From positions 1 to 41,845 of the forward strand of contig DATLUG010000014.1 in assembly GCA_035533215.1 (NCBI GenBank): 41,845 nucleotides of DNA, in the 5' to 3' direction. A model generated the notes under the pieces. It worked only from the letters and a program-made list of their open reading frames with translations, had not been told where the DNA came from and made no database searches. Positions within the stretch are counted from its first letter, which is position 1; each line of letters opens with the position of its first letter. Positions 1 to 6,846 of this stretch are shown piece by piece. The translations under genes and the position numbers were made by a program. The DNA comes from DAHUZL01 sp035533215. GTDB taxonomy: Bacteria > Chloroflexota > Dormibacteria > Aeolococcales > Bog-877.

Positions 1-152
1 TCACGCCCTCCCCCGAACTGCTGGTCGCCGGATTCCTCGCCTTCCTGGTGGCCCTCGGCGCGGCGGCGGCGGCGGTGCTCGGCCTGGCCCGGCGGCGGGG
101 CTGGATCGAGTCGTGGCGGCACCCGCTCGGGGAGCCTCCCACCCACGTCTGA
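1..152 (+). CDS. C-terminal fragment of a membrane protein (partial)
   Basis: The reading frame is open from the window edge (first full codon at base 3) to a TGA at 150-152. The last 49 residues contain one hydrophobic Ala/Leu/Val-rich segment of about 22 residues followed by a basic stretch (ARRRGW) and a short polar tail. This looks like the final transmembrane helix and cytoplasmic tail of an integral membrane protein, possibly a transporter. The start and most of the gene lie outside the window, so the family cannot be named. Confidence 0.55.
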   Translation, partial: TPSPELLVAGFLAFLVALGAAAAAVLGLARRRGWIESWRHPLGEPPTHV

Positions 153-384
153 GGTCGCGTCCGGCGGCATCCGAACTGGCGACCCCGCTGCTGGCTCTAC
201 CCCCATCCGAGGGGTCCCCGCCCCGGAACGCTCCCCCCGCTTGTCGCGTGAGGACTGACGTGAGACGGCGTCCGGGATGGGCGGCCCTGGAGACGCGAAG
301 CCCACCAGGGTGTCGTCCCGTCAGGACTCGTCCATCAGCACGGCTGCCGGACTCCGGTTGGATCACGGCGGCGCATGGGAGGGC

Positions 385-1683
385 GTGAGGCTGGCGGTGG
401 GAATCGACGGGGCTGAGGAGTTCCACCGGGTGACGCTGGGGCGGCCCGGGGAGGGGGTGGACGAGGAGCTGGACGTGTGCCACGAGCCGCCGGCGATGGC
501 CCGGCTGCTGGCCCGGGTTGCGGCCCTGGAGCCGGACCCCGCCGAGGTCCGGGTGGTGATCGAGACCCGCCCCGGCCTGCTGGTCGAGGCGCTGCTGGAG
601 GCGGGCTGCAGGGTGGTGCCGGTCAACCCCGATCTGGTGGCGCGGCGGCGTGGCCCGGCGCGCACGGGAAGGACGACCGGGAGGATGCCCGCATCGCCTG
701 CCACCTGGGGCTGGACCGCTTCGCGGCGCTGCGGCCGCTCATCCCGCACGGGGAGGCGGCCGGCGAGCTGCGCGCCATCGCCCGCGACGACAGCCGGGCC
801 GCCCCGGCCCAGCGCCGGCAGCTCAACCGGGTGCGGATGGACGTGCTCACGACCTTCCCGGCGGCCCTCAGCTCGCCGGCGACGACCTGGGCGCTCCCAC
901 CGCGCTGGCCCCGCTCGAGCGCTGGCCCACGCACGCAAGCCTGGCCGGGGCGGTCCGGCCGGCCCTCGGGGCGGGGGCGCGGGGCGGGCATCACGGCGAG
1001 CCGGACCGGCTCGCCGACCAGGTGGCCACGGCGCTGACCGCTGACCGCTTCATCGCGCGCCCCGCGATGCTGGCGGCCAGGACCGACAGCATCCGCCGCG
1101 CGGTCCGCCAGCTGCAGCGCCTCAGCGCGCAACGCCGACGCTGGGGGCGACGCATGGAGACGCTGCTGCTGGGTCCCCGTCCCTCGCGCCGGGCCGCTGC
1201 CCCCGCGGAGGCAACCCCGGGGGAGCGGATCCCTGGCGGCGAGATCGACCTGAGCGTTCCCGGTCTCGGAGTCCGTCTCGCCGCCAGGGTGGCCGCCGAG
1301 ATCGGTGACCACGTCAAGCAGTTCGCCACGCCCAACTCCCTCGAGTGCTACGCCGGCAAGCCGCCCGTGACCCGCCGTTCCGGCACGTCGGCGTACGTGG
1401 TCGCCCACCGCCCCGACTGCCATCACCACCTCGCCAACGCCATCCACCAGTGGGACGTCTGCTCGCGGACGACGTCGGGCTGGGCCCGCGAGTTCTACGA
1501 CGCCTCCGCCGCCCGCGGCCACCGCCACCACGCCGCGCTGCGTGCGCTCGGCCACCGCTGGCCGGAGGTGCTCTGGCACTGCCTCTCCCACACCGTGCTC
1601 GACACCGAGGCCACCCATGCCGCCACCCGCCGGCATGCCGTCTCCCGGGCGGCCGGATCGCGTGCCCAGAGCCAACTACTGTT
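385..1683 (+). pseudogene. IS110-family transposase, broken by two frameshifts
   Basis: The sequence reads as one IS110-family (DEDD recombinase) transposase only if joined across three frames. A GTG at 385 opens the N-terminal RuvC-like part (VGIDGAEEF, then VVIETRPG). Around 655-670 the homology moves to a second frame (KDDREDARIACHLGLD, carrying the later acidic residues). Around 870-885 it moves to a third frame (GDDLGAP...LERWPTHASLAGA), which continues through the C-terminal Transposase_20 domain (FAT..LECYAGKPPVTRRSGTS; HQWDVCS; HHAALRALGHRWPEVLWHC). The third frame has no stop near the expected C-terminus and runs on to 1795 inside the opposing arsR. A functional DEDD enzyme would need all three frames, so this is a decayed copy unless the two shifts are assembly errors. 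IS110 elements normally lack long terminal inverted repeats, and no ends could be defined. Confidence 0.8.
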
Positions 1684-1703
1684 TGTGGTTGACAAGGAGT
1701 GTC

Positions 1704-2063
1704 TCACGGGATGGCGTCGAGGGCCGCCAGCGCCGCCTCGGGCAGGTCATCGGCGAGGCGGTAGAAGCTCCAGATGCCGCGCCGCGTGCTGGTGACAAGG
1801 CCGGCCTGGCGCAGTCGGGCCAGGTGGTGGCTCACGGTGGGCTGGCTGAGGGCGAAGGCCGGGGTGAGGTCGCACACGCAGACGGGGTCAGCCGACGCTC
1901 GCAGCACATGGACGATCTGAACCCGGGTCGGATCGGCGAGCGCGGCGAAGACGGTCGCCAGCCGCTCGGCCACATCGGCGGCGAGCGGGTCGGCGACCGC
2001 GGCGCAGCAGCCGCGGGTGCGGGGGCCGGCTGGCGGCGAACCGGCGGTCGGGGCGGCGGACAT
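1704..2063 (-). CDS. arsR: ArsR/SmtB-family metalloregulatory repressor
   Basis: A 119-residue winged-helix protein of typical ArsR length. Residues 31-55 (VAERLATVFAALADPTRVQIV) are the family's helical entry; C62-V-C64-D-L matches the CVCDL metalloid site of As(III)-sensing ArsR; LSQPTVSHHLARLRQAGLV (about 73-91) is the recognition helix; RGIWSFYRL is the wing. An extra N-terminal Cys pair (C19, C20) could supply further thiolates. The ATG at 2063 is chosen because a TAGACT -10-like box ends 8 nt before it and upstream in-frame starts lie in the operator region. It is divergent from arsM, and the two tandem repeats in between are its likely operators. The expected role is derepression of arsM by arsenite. 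The metal specificity is inferred from the Cys motif and the neighbour. Confidence 0.88.
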   Translation of the reverse strand: MSAAPTAGSPPAGPRTRGCCAAVADPLAADVAERLATVFAALADPTRVQIVHVLRASADPVCVCDLTPAFALSQPTVSHHLARLRQAGLVTSTRRGIWSFYRLADDLPEAALAALDAIP

Positions 2064-2071
2064 CCTGGCCG

Positions 2072-2077
2072 AGTCTA
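2072..2077 (-). promoter_or_regulatory. -10-like box of arsR (TAGACT)
   Basis: TAGACT on the minus strand ends 8 nt before the arsR ATG at 2063. This is the spacing expected for a transcript that begins at or next to the start codon. No convincing -35 hexamer was seen. Confidence 0.45.
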
Positions 2078-2082
2078 GCCCA

Positions 2083-2148
2083 ACCCATTGACATCTGGCT
2101 ATGGCTTGGGTCACGCTACCCATCGACACTTGGCTATGGGTTGGTCAC
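2083..2148. promoter_or_regulatory. Tandem operator-like direct repeats between arsR and arsM
   Basis: Two near-identical copies of about 28 bp begin at 2083 and 2118 (35 bp apart). Both contain the pattern ACCCATYGACA, two variable bases, then TGGCTATGG. Within the second copy ACCCAT and ATGGGT form a perfect 6-bp inverted repeat with a 12-bp spacer; in the first copy the right arm has one mismatch. Position between divergent arsR and arsM and the internal dyad suggest ArsR binding sites controlling both directions. A TTGACA at 2088-2093 lies in the first copy, but no good -10 follows it. Confidence 0.6.
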
Positions 2149-2177
2149 CGACCCCCCGGCTCACCAGGAGACCGTAG

Positions 2178-2978
2178 ATGCCTGATCCCGACGACGCCAT
2201 CCTCCGCGAGGCGGTGCGAGCCCGCTACGCGAGCGCCGCCACCCAGCTGGGGGCCGGCTCCGGCTGCTGCGCGACGTCCGTCCCCGCGCCCGCCTGCTGC
2301 GATGACGCCGGCGACTCCTCTGCATTCGGGGCGCCGCTCTACGGAGCGGAGGTGGAGGGCCTGCCGGACGAGGTGGTCGCCGCCAGCCTGGGCTGCGGCA
2401 ACCCCACCGCCGTGTCCGACCTCCGCCCGGGCGAGGTGGTCCTGGACCTGGGATCGGGGGCCGGGCTGGACGCCCTCGTCAGCGCCCGCCGGGTGGGTCC
2501 CACCGGGCGAGTGATCGGCCTCGACATGACCGCCGAGATGCGCCGGCTGGCGGAGCGCCATGCGGCCCGGGCAGGGGCGACCAGCGTCGACTTCGTCGCC
2601 GGCACCATCGAGGCGATCCCGCTTCCCGACGCCAGCGTCGACGTCATCGTGTCCAACTGTGTGGTCAACCTCTCCCCCGACAAGGCGGCGGTCCTCCGGG
2701 AGAGCTTTCGGGTGCTGCGGCCGGGAGGGCGCCTGGCGGTCACCGACGTCGTCGCGGAGGATCGCCTGACGCCGGCGGACCGGGCCCGGCGCGGGAGCAC
2801 CGTGGGCTGCGTCGCGGGAGCCCTCTCGGTGAGCGAGTTCGAACTCGAGCTGCGCGCGGCCGGTTTCCTGGACATCAGCCTGACCTTCACCCACCCGGTC
2901 GCCGACGGACTCCACGGGACCATCGTGCGCGCCGCCAAGCCCGCGGCTGCGACCGCCGCTCCCGACCCGGAGGCGTAG
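2178..2978 (+). CDS. arsM: Arsenite S-adenosylmethionine methyltransferase ArsM
   Basis: This 266-residue class I SAM methyltransferase should methylate As(III) to mono-, di- and trimethylarsenicals in the cytosol. The SAM-binding glycine loop is VLDLGSGAGLDALV at about 88-101, with the acidic GLDMT at 114-118. The thiols that bind As(III) in ArsM appear to be C73 (SLGCGNP), C161 (SNCVVNL) and C211 (GCVAGAL), matching the three conserved ArsM cysteines. Extra N-terminal pairs C30-C31 and C40-C41 are also typical of bacterial ArsM. The ATG follows an AGGAGA Shine-Dalgarno (about 2166-2171). It is divergent from arsR and probably derepressed by arsenite. Length and motif order are those of the family. 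Confidence 0.93.
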   Translation: MPDPDDAILREAVRARYASAATQLGAGSGCCATSVPAPACCDDAGDSSAFGAPLYGAEVEGLPDEVVAASLGCGNPTAVSDLRPGEVVLDLGSGAGLDALVSARRVGPTGRVIGLDMTAEMRRLAERHAARAGATSVDFVAGTIEAIPLPDASVDVIVSNCVVNLSPDKAAVLRESFRVLRPGGRLAVTDVVAEDRLTPADRARRGSTVGCVAGALSVSEFELELRAAGFLDISLTFTHPVADGLHGTIVRAAKPAAATAAPDPEA

Positions 2979-3736
2979 CAACCGACGGGGCCGCTGGAAC
3001 GGCGCCCCGTTCGCGTCCCAGCGCAGCGTCGACGGGTCGGTCGGAGGCATGGCCTGCGCACCTCGCTCGGCAGCCGGCGCCTGGGAACGTCCTCGGGAGA
3101 ACACTGGTGAGGTGGACGCCCCACACCGTGGCCGGCCCCCTTGGCTGTCTCGGAGCGGCAGCCTGAACCCCGCCACCGGCCTCGCCGCGGGCGCAGCGAT
3201 ACCGAGGTCCTGCCAGTTCGCTCGCGACTCCCAGGTGGTGGCGGCCCGTGGGTGCCGAACGCCCACCGGGCCACGGCGAACACGCGCCGGGATGGGATCG
3301 CGATCCGCCGCGGCATCGTCGTCCACGGGCCGACGCCGGTCGTCGTCACCTCGGCCGCTCCCGGCCGCAGCGGGGCGCCATCGACCGTGGTGGTGACGCA
3401 CCCGACCGGCCTCGGTCACGCCGGATCGCCGGTGTCCGACACGCAGGCGCCCGTCGTCGTCGTCCGCGTCACCTTCAAACGTGGCGCGCTGCGGGCCGAC
3501 GTCCATGCCGACGGCCGGGTGGGGACCGCGCGGATGCTGTCGCCGGCGCGCTCCATCTTCGCCCACAACCCCTGACCGGGTGGGAGGGTGGACCGCGCCG
3601 CGATCGGCGCGCGGCGTTCGAGGACGGGCGGGAGCGCGGCGCCACCGGCGGGGCGATTCCCTGGCCACGGGCGACGACGGGGCGAACGGTGTCAACTCCG
3701 GCTGACCGCGAGATGGACAGCGCCGGCGGCCGGTGC
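2979..3736. other. Gene-poor stretch with a possible coding remnant
   Basis: No recognised gene lies between arsM and the channel gene. The forward frame ending at a TGA at 3573-3575 has strongly GC-ending codons from about 3285 onward and encodes a Val-rich polar sequence (for example APVVVVRVTFKRGALRADV). It has no convincing start and no family I recognise, so it may be the 3' remnant of a lost gene. The first 300 bp show no coding pattern on either strand. Confidence 0.35.
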
Positions 3737-3742
3737 TACGGT
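3737..3742 (+). promoter_or_regulatory. -10-like box (TACGGT) upstream of the MIP leader ORF
   Basis: TACGGT is followed after 6 nt by GTG 3749, the start of an 18-codon ORF coupled to the channel gene. The box-to-start spacing matches the other apparently leaderless starts in this window. Confidence 0.4.
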
Positions 3743-3748
3743 CGGCCG

Positions 3749-3805
3749 GTGATCGTCGACGGAGCCTGGCCGGGCCGGCGCTGCGCCCAGCCGCGCCCGG
3801 CGTGA
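3749..3805 (+). CDS. Short leader ORF (18 codons) coupled to the MIP channel gene
   Basis: GTG at 3749 opens an 18-residue ORF (MIVDGAWPGRRCAQPRPA) whose TGA at 3803-3805 overlaps a GTG at 3802 in the channel gene's frame (GTGA). A TACGGT box 6 nt upstream predicts a transcript starting at this GTG. The arrangement would load ribosomes on a leaderless mRNA and pass them by termination-reinitiation to the channel gene, which has no Shine-Dalgarno of its own. The peptide resembles no known leader. A matching arrangement precedes moxR. Confidence 0.35.
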   Translation: MIVDGAWPGRRCAQPRPA

Positions 3806-4806
3806 CCGCGGACACCCTGGGCGCGACGAGGACGACCGGGCGCCGAGGTGGACCGGAGCGGCGGGGCCACCGCTCCGCGCTCCTGGCGGCGGAGCCGCCC
3901 TGGGTCACGGCGTTCGACGATGCCTCGCTCGAGTGGCGCCGGCTCTTCAGCGAGGCCCTCGGCACCTTCTTCCTGGTCCTGGCCGGCGCCGGGGGGGGCG
4001 TGGTCGCGGCGGTGAGTCACGGGGCGATCGGCCGAGCCGCCGCGGTGACCGCGCCCGGCCTCACCGTGATGGCCGTGATCCTCTTCATGGGCACCGTGTC
4101 GGGCGCCCACCTCAACCCCGTCGTCAGCCTGGCCTTCGCGCTCCGTCGCGAGTTTCCCTGGCGCCGACTTCCCGGCTACGTCGCGGTCCAGCTGGCGGGG
4201 GCGACCCTCGCCTGCCTGGTCCTGGCGGCGCTGTTCGGTCGGGTGGGACTGCTCGGCTCGACCCTTCCGGGCCCTGGGATCAACGACGTCCAGGCGATGG
4301 TGGTCGAGGGGCTGCTCACCCTCGGACTGGTGAGCACGATCCTGGGGACGGCCGCGGGGGCGCAGAACGTCGGACCGCTATCGGCTATCGCCGTCGGCGG
4401 CTACATCGCCCTCGCCGGGCTCTGGTCGAGCCCGATCAGCGGCGCCTCGATGAACCCGGCGCGGTCCCTGGGCCCGGACCTCGTCCGGCTGGAGTTCAGC
4501 CACGTGTGGCTGTACGTGGTCGGTCCCGCCCTGGGCGCACTGGCGGCGGTCGGAGGGGCGCTCATCCTGCGCGGGCCCGGAGGCGACGCCACCGCCGCCA
4601 GGGCCGCGCAGGGCACGCTCGGCGGCATCGTCGCCGCGGCGGCGGCGCATGGCAGGCAGGTGGTGGGTGGCGGCGCCAGCGCCGGCGGGGACGCGGAGCC
4701 GGGCGGATCGGCGGAGGACGCCGCCCCCTCGGCGTGCCCGCCCCCATCGGTCGTCCGGCCCGGCGGCCCCGAGACCCCGCCGCCGCCCACCAGCAGCGCA
4801 CCGTGA
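3802..4806 (+). CDS. MIP-family aquaporin/aquaglyceroporin-like channel
   Basis: A six-helix major intrinsic protein with both hallmark half-helix motifs: SGAHLNPV (N105-P-V) and SGASMNPAR (N218-P-A-R221). The first helix is LFSEALGTFFLVLAGAGGG and the last is LYVVGPALGALAAVGGALIL. The GTG at 3802 gives 334 residues and overlaps the leader ORF stop; an in-frame GTG at 3733 would add 23 residues. The protein is longer than usual (about 230-280), with a polar N-terminal extension of about 45 residues and a Gly/Ala/Pro-rich C-terminal tail of about 70. Because arsR and arsM lie just upstream, it may conduct arsenite or methylarsenicals, as AqpS does in some ars operons. It lies 0.8 kb from arsM, so shared transcription is uncertain, and water or glycerol transport is equally possible. 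Confidence 0.88.
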   Translation: MTADTLGATRTTGRRGGPERRGHRSALLAAEPPWVTAFDDASLEWRRLFSEALGTFFLVLAGAGGGVVAAVSHGAIGRAAAVTAPGLTVMAVILFMGTVSGAHLNPVVSLAFALRREFPWRRLPGYVAVQLAGATLACLVLAALFGRVGLLGSTLPGPGINDVQAMVVEGLLTLGLVSTILGTAAGAQNVGPLSAIAVGGYIALAGLWSSPISGASMNPARSLGPDLVRLEFSHVWLYVVGPALGALAAVGGALILRGPGGDATAARAAQGTLGGIVAAAAAHGRQVVGGGASAGGDAEPGGSAEDAAPSACPPPSVVRPGGPETPPPPTSSAP

Positions 4807-5234
4807 CATCGGCACGGAGGTCCGCCAGGTCTCGACGGACCACTGGAACCCGACGCCACCGCCCGTGACCATCCGGCCACGTCCGACTCCCCGACCCTCC
4901 TCCTCCCGGAGCGCACCGCGCTCGCGCCGTCACCGCGCTGCCGCCGACCGCCTTCCGCTCCGCCTCGCCGACCCGGGGGTGGCCCGGGACCGGCGCTCGG
5001 GTGCGCCGGGGGGAGCGGCTCACACCGGTCCCGCGGATCCGAGGGGCGGCGGCACGGGGCGTCCCCCTCACGGTGGCCGGCGGGTGCCACCGGATCTGCG
5101 CCAGCTGCCACGTGGACGAGGACGCTGGCATCCCCTGCCGGCCGGCACCGAGCCGGCGTGATGGACGCTCCGGGCGGGCCGGCGGCGGAGGGAACCCGCC
5201 GCCCGCCCCGGGGCGTCTCGGGGGTGTGGAGCTG
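4807..5234. other. Intergenic stretch, no gene seen
   Basis: 428 bp of GC-rich sequence between the channel gene and the secreted-protein gene. Open frames exist on both strands but show no family resemblance, no consistent codon bias and no start signal. Confidence 0.5.
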
Positions 5235-6131
5235 ATGACCGGCCGGACCGAGCGGTGCCCGGTGGCCGGGGCGAGTCGCCGCGGCCGGGGACGGGTGCAG
5301 GCCCTCGCCGCCGCGTCGACGGTCGCCGTGCTGGCGATGGCGGCGATGCCGGCTGCGGCCCACACGGCTCGGCTGACGGCAGCCCGGGCCGAGCGGCTGG
5401 CGGACTCGCCCCAGAGGCTCGGCGCCCTCGGCCCGATGATGCTGCGCACCGTTTCGGTGCGGAGCGTGCGGGCCTGGGGGCCACCGTACCCGACCGGACA
5501 GGGGCCGGAGGCGCTGGTCTGGCATGTCACCTTCGACGGCTGGTTCCGGCTGCTCCCCTGCGTCGAGCGCCCGCTCCCGATGGCGGCGAAGCCCGCGTTG
5601 ATGTGCGCGGCGGCCACCGCCGGGGGCCCGGCGCGGGCGCCGAGGCTGATCGCCTGCCCGATCCTGCCGCGCTGGCCCCTGCCGCCACCACTGTGCCTCG
5701 GCAGCTGGCATCGCCAGGTCACGATCTCGATCGCGGACTCGGGCGGCGTCTGGCTCGGCGCCGCCTACGGACCCGCCCTGGGGATGAAGGGGTGGCGACG
5801 GCCGCCGCTGGTCGTCCCCCGTCCGCGCAGCGGGGAGACGATCGTCCTCACGGTCGGGCAGGCCCTGCTGCTGGGACCGCCCCCGGCACCGACCGGCACC
5901 CGGGTGGGGCCGTACACCTCCTCCGACGACCCCGTCCTGGCTCCGATCCCGCCGGTCACGGCGGCGTCCCTCGGCACCAGCGCGTTCATCGCTGGGCGCC
6001 CCGGCTCGGCGTCGGTGGCGGCAACCTGGCAGCCGGTGTGTCCGGCGGGGACGGCCTGCCCGCCGTACCTCGTGCGCATCACCCTTCAGGTGCGGGTGAT
6101 GGTGCCGGTCGACCCGCCCCCCGCAGCCTGA
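5235..6131 (+). CDS. Secreted protein of unknown function with six cysteines
   Basis: 298 residues beginning at an ATG preceded by a GGAG at about 5227-5230; an in-frame GTG nine bases upstream is an alternative. Residues 15-42 form a classical signal peptide: Arg-rich n-region, a hydrophobic core (ALAAASTVAVLAMAAM) and an AAA-H cleavage site near residue 42. The mature part contains six Cys (in LLPCVER, LMCAA, IACPIL, PLCLG, PVCPAGTAC), several Trp and Pro-rich segments, and ends with beta-like repeats (YLVRITLQVRVMV). No catalytic motif or lipobox is visible. It is probably exported and disulfide-bonded, with a beta-rich fold. The family is not recognised. Its last 53 bp overlap the 3' end of the opposing PNPOx-like gene. 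Confidence 0.7.
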   Translation: MTGRTERCPVAGASRRGRGRVQALAAASTVAVLAMAAMPAAAHTARLTAARAERLADSPQRLGALGPMMLRTVSVRSVRAWGPPYPTGQGPEALVWHVTFDGWFRLLPCVERPLPMAAKPALMCAAATAGGPARAPRLIACPILPRWPLPPPLCLGSWHRQVTISIADSGGVWLGAAYGPALGMKGWRRPPLVVPRPRSGETIVLTVGQALLLGPPPAPTGTRVGPYTSSDDPVLAPIPPVTAASLGTSAFIAGRPGSASVAATWQPVCPAGTACPPYLVRITLQVRVMVPVDPPPAA

Positions 6132-6822
6132 GCGGCGCCGCGTTCGGGCCCTCGGGCGGGGCGATCAGATGCTGGGGGAGGGTCGGCGCCGGCGGATCGC
6201 CGCGGCACGCGGGGTCCGGCCGTGGCGCCCCGGCGACCATCCGCAGCGGCACCTCCCCGGCCCACACGGCCTCGTCGCGATCAGCGCCGAGATCGACGGG
6301 GCCGCCGGTCCGCACCTTGGCCGAGAACGCCTCGACCACGATCGCCAGCACCCGGGTCGCCCGCAGCTCCGTTGGCAGCGGGCGGCGCAGCTCGGCCGCC
6401 CGGCCCGGTGACATCCGGTCGATCAGGCGGTCCAGCACCTCGGCCTTCTCGGCCGGGTCGAGCACCTCGATCGCACGGCCGAACAGCACCACCGAGCGGT
6501 AGTTGGCAGAGTGGTGGAAGCCCGACCGGGCCAGCACCAGGCCGTCGACGACGGTGGCGCAGAGGCATACCGGCGCCCGCAGGGCGGCACCCAGCAGCGC
6601 GTTGGCCCGGGCGCCGTGGACGTAGACGGTCCGGCCCCGGCGCACCGCCAGGGTCGGCAGGACGGTGGGACCGTCCCCCACGGCGACGGCGAGATGGACG
6701 ACCAGCGCCTCGTCGAGGATCGCAGCGGCGGCGTCCCAGTCGTACCGCCCGCGGTCCGGGTGGCGGCGGACCCGAACCCGGGGCGAGGCCGGGGCCGGGC
6801 CGACCTGTCGGGTCACCGACAT
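6079..6822 (-). CDS. Pyridoxamine 5'-phosphate oxidase-like FMN-binding protein
   Basis: 247 residues. The core (about 20-190) shows the split-barrel flavin-reductase/PNPOx pattern: ILDEALVVHLAVAV, PTVLPTLAVRRGRTVYVHG, CLCATVVDGLVLARSGFHH (a common core of the family), NYRSVVLFGRAIEV and VLAIVVEAFSAKVRTGGP. This places it in the FMN-binding PNPOx-like group (Nim/Pnp type) rather than in true PdxH. The last 60 residues are Pro/Ala-rich and poorly conserved. Start: ATG 6822, but a TACATA box at 6828-6823 followed after 6 nt by an in-frame GTG at 6816 makes a leaderless GTG start equally plausible. It diverges from the mocR gene with 24 bp between the starts and is the probable target of that PLP-sensing regulator. 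Substrate unknown. Confidence 0.82.
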   Translation of the reverse strand: MSVTRQVGPAPASPRVRVRRHPDRGRYDWDAAAAILDEALVVHLAVAVGDGPTVLPTLAVRRGRTVYVHGARANALLGAALRAPVCLCATVVDGLVLARSGFHHSANYRSVVLFGRAIEVLDPAEKAEVLDRLIDRMSPGRAAELRRPLPTELRATRVLAIVVEAFSAKVRTGGPVDLGADRDEAVWAGEVPLRMVAGAPRPDPACRGDPPAPTLPQHLIAPPEGPNAAPLRLRGAGRPAPSPAPEG

Positions 6823-6838
6823 TATGTACCAGTACAAT
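6823..6838. promoter_or_regulatory. Overlapping divergent -10 boxes and palindromic operator
   Basis: TGTACCAGTACA (6825-6836) is an inverted repeat (TGTAC / GTACA around CA). It overlaps a leftward TACATA (6828-6823) and a rightward TACAAT (6833-6838). The rightward box ends 8 nt before the mocR-like ATG at 6847. A GntR/MocR dimer bound here would block both promoters. Strong as sequence, inferred as function. Confidence 0.65.
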
Positions 6839-6846
6839 GATGATCC

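Noticed and set aside
153..384. Possible bridge-RNA region upstream of the IS110 transposase
   Set aside because: IS110 elements encode a guide RNA beside the transposase, but no convincing hairpins or element ends could be identified here by eye.
5097..5111. A CxxCH-like heme motif (CASCH) in the frame upstream of the secreted protein
   Set aside because: It lies in a stretch with no start, no other c-type cytochrome features and no coding bias; one short motif in GC-rich DNA is expected by chance.
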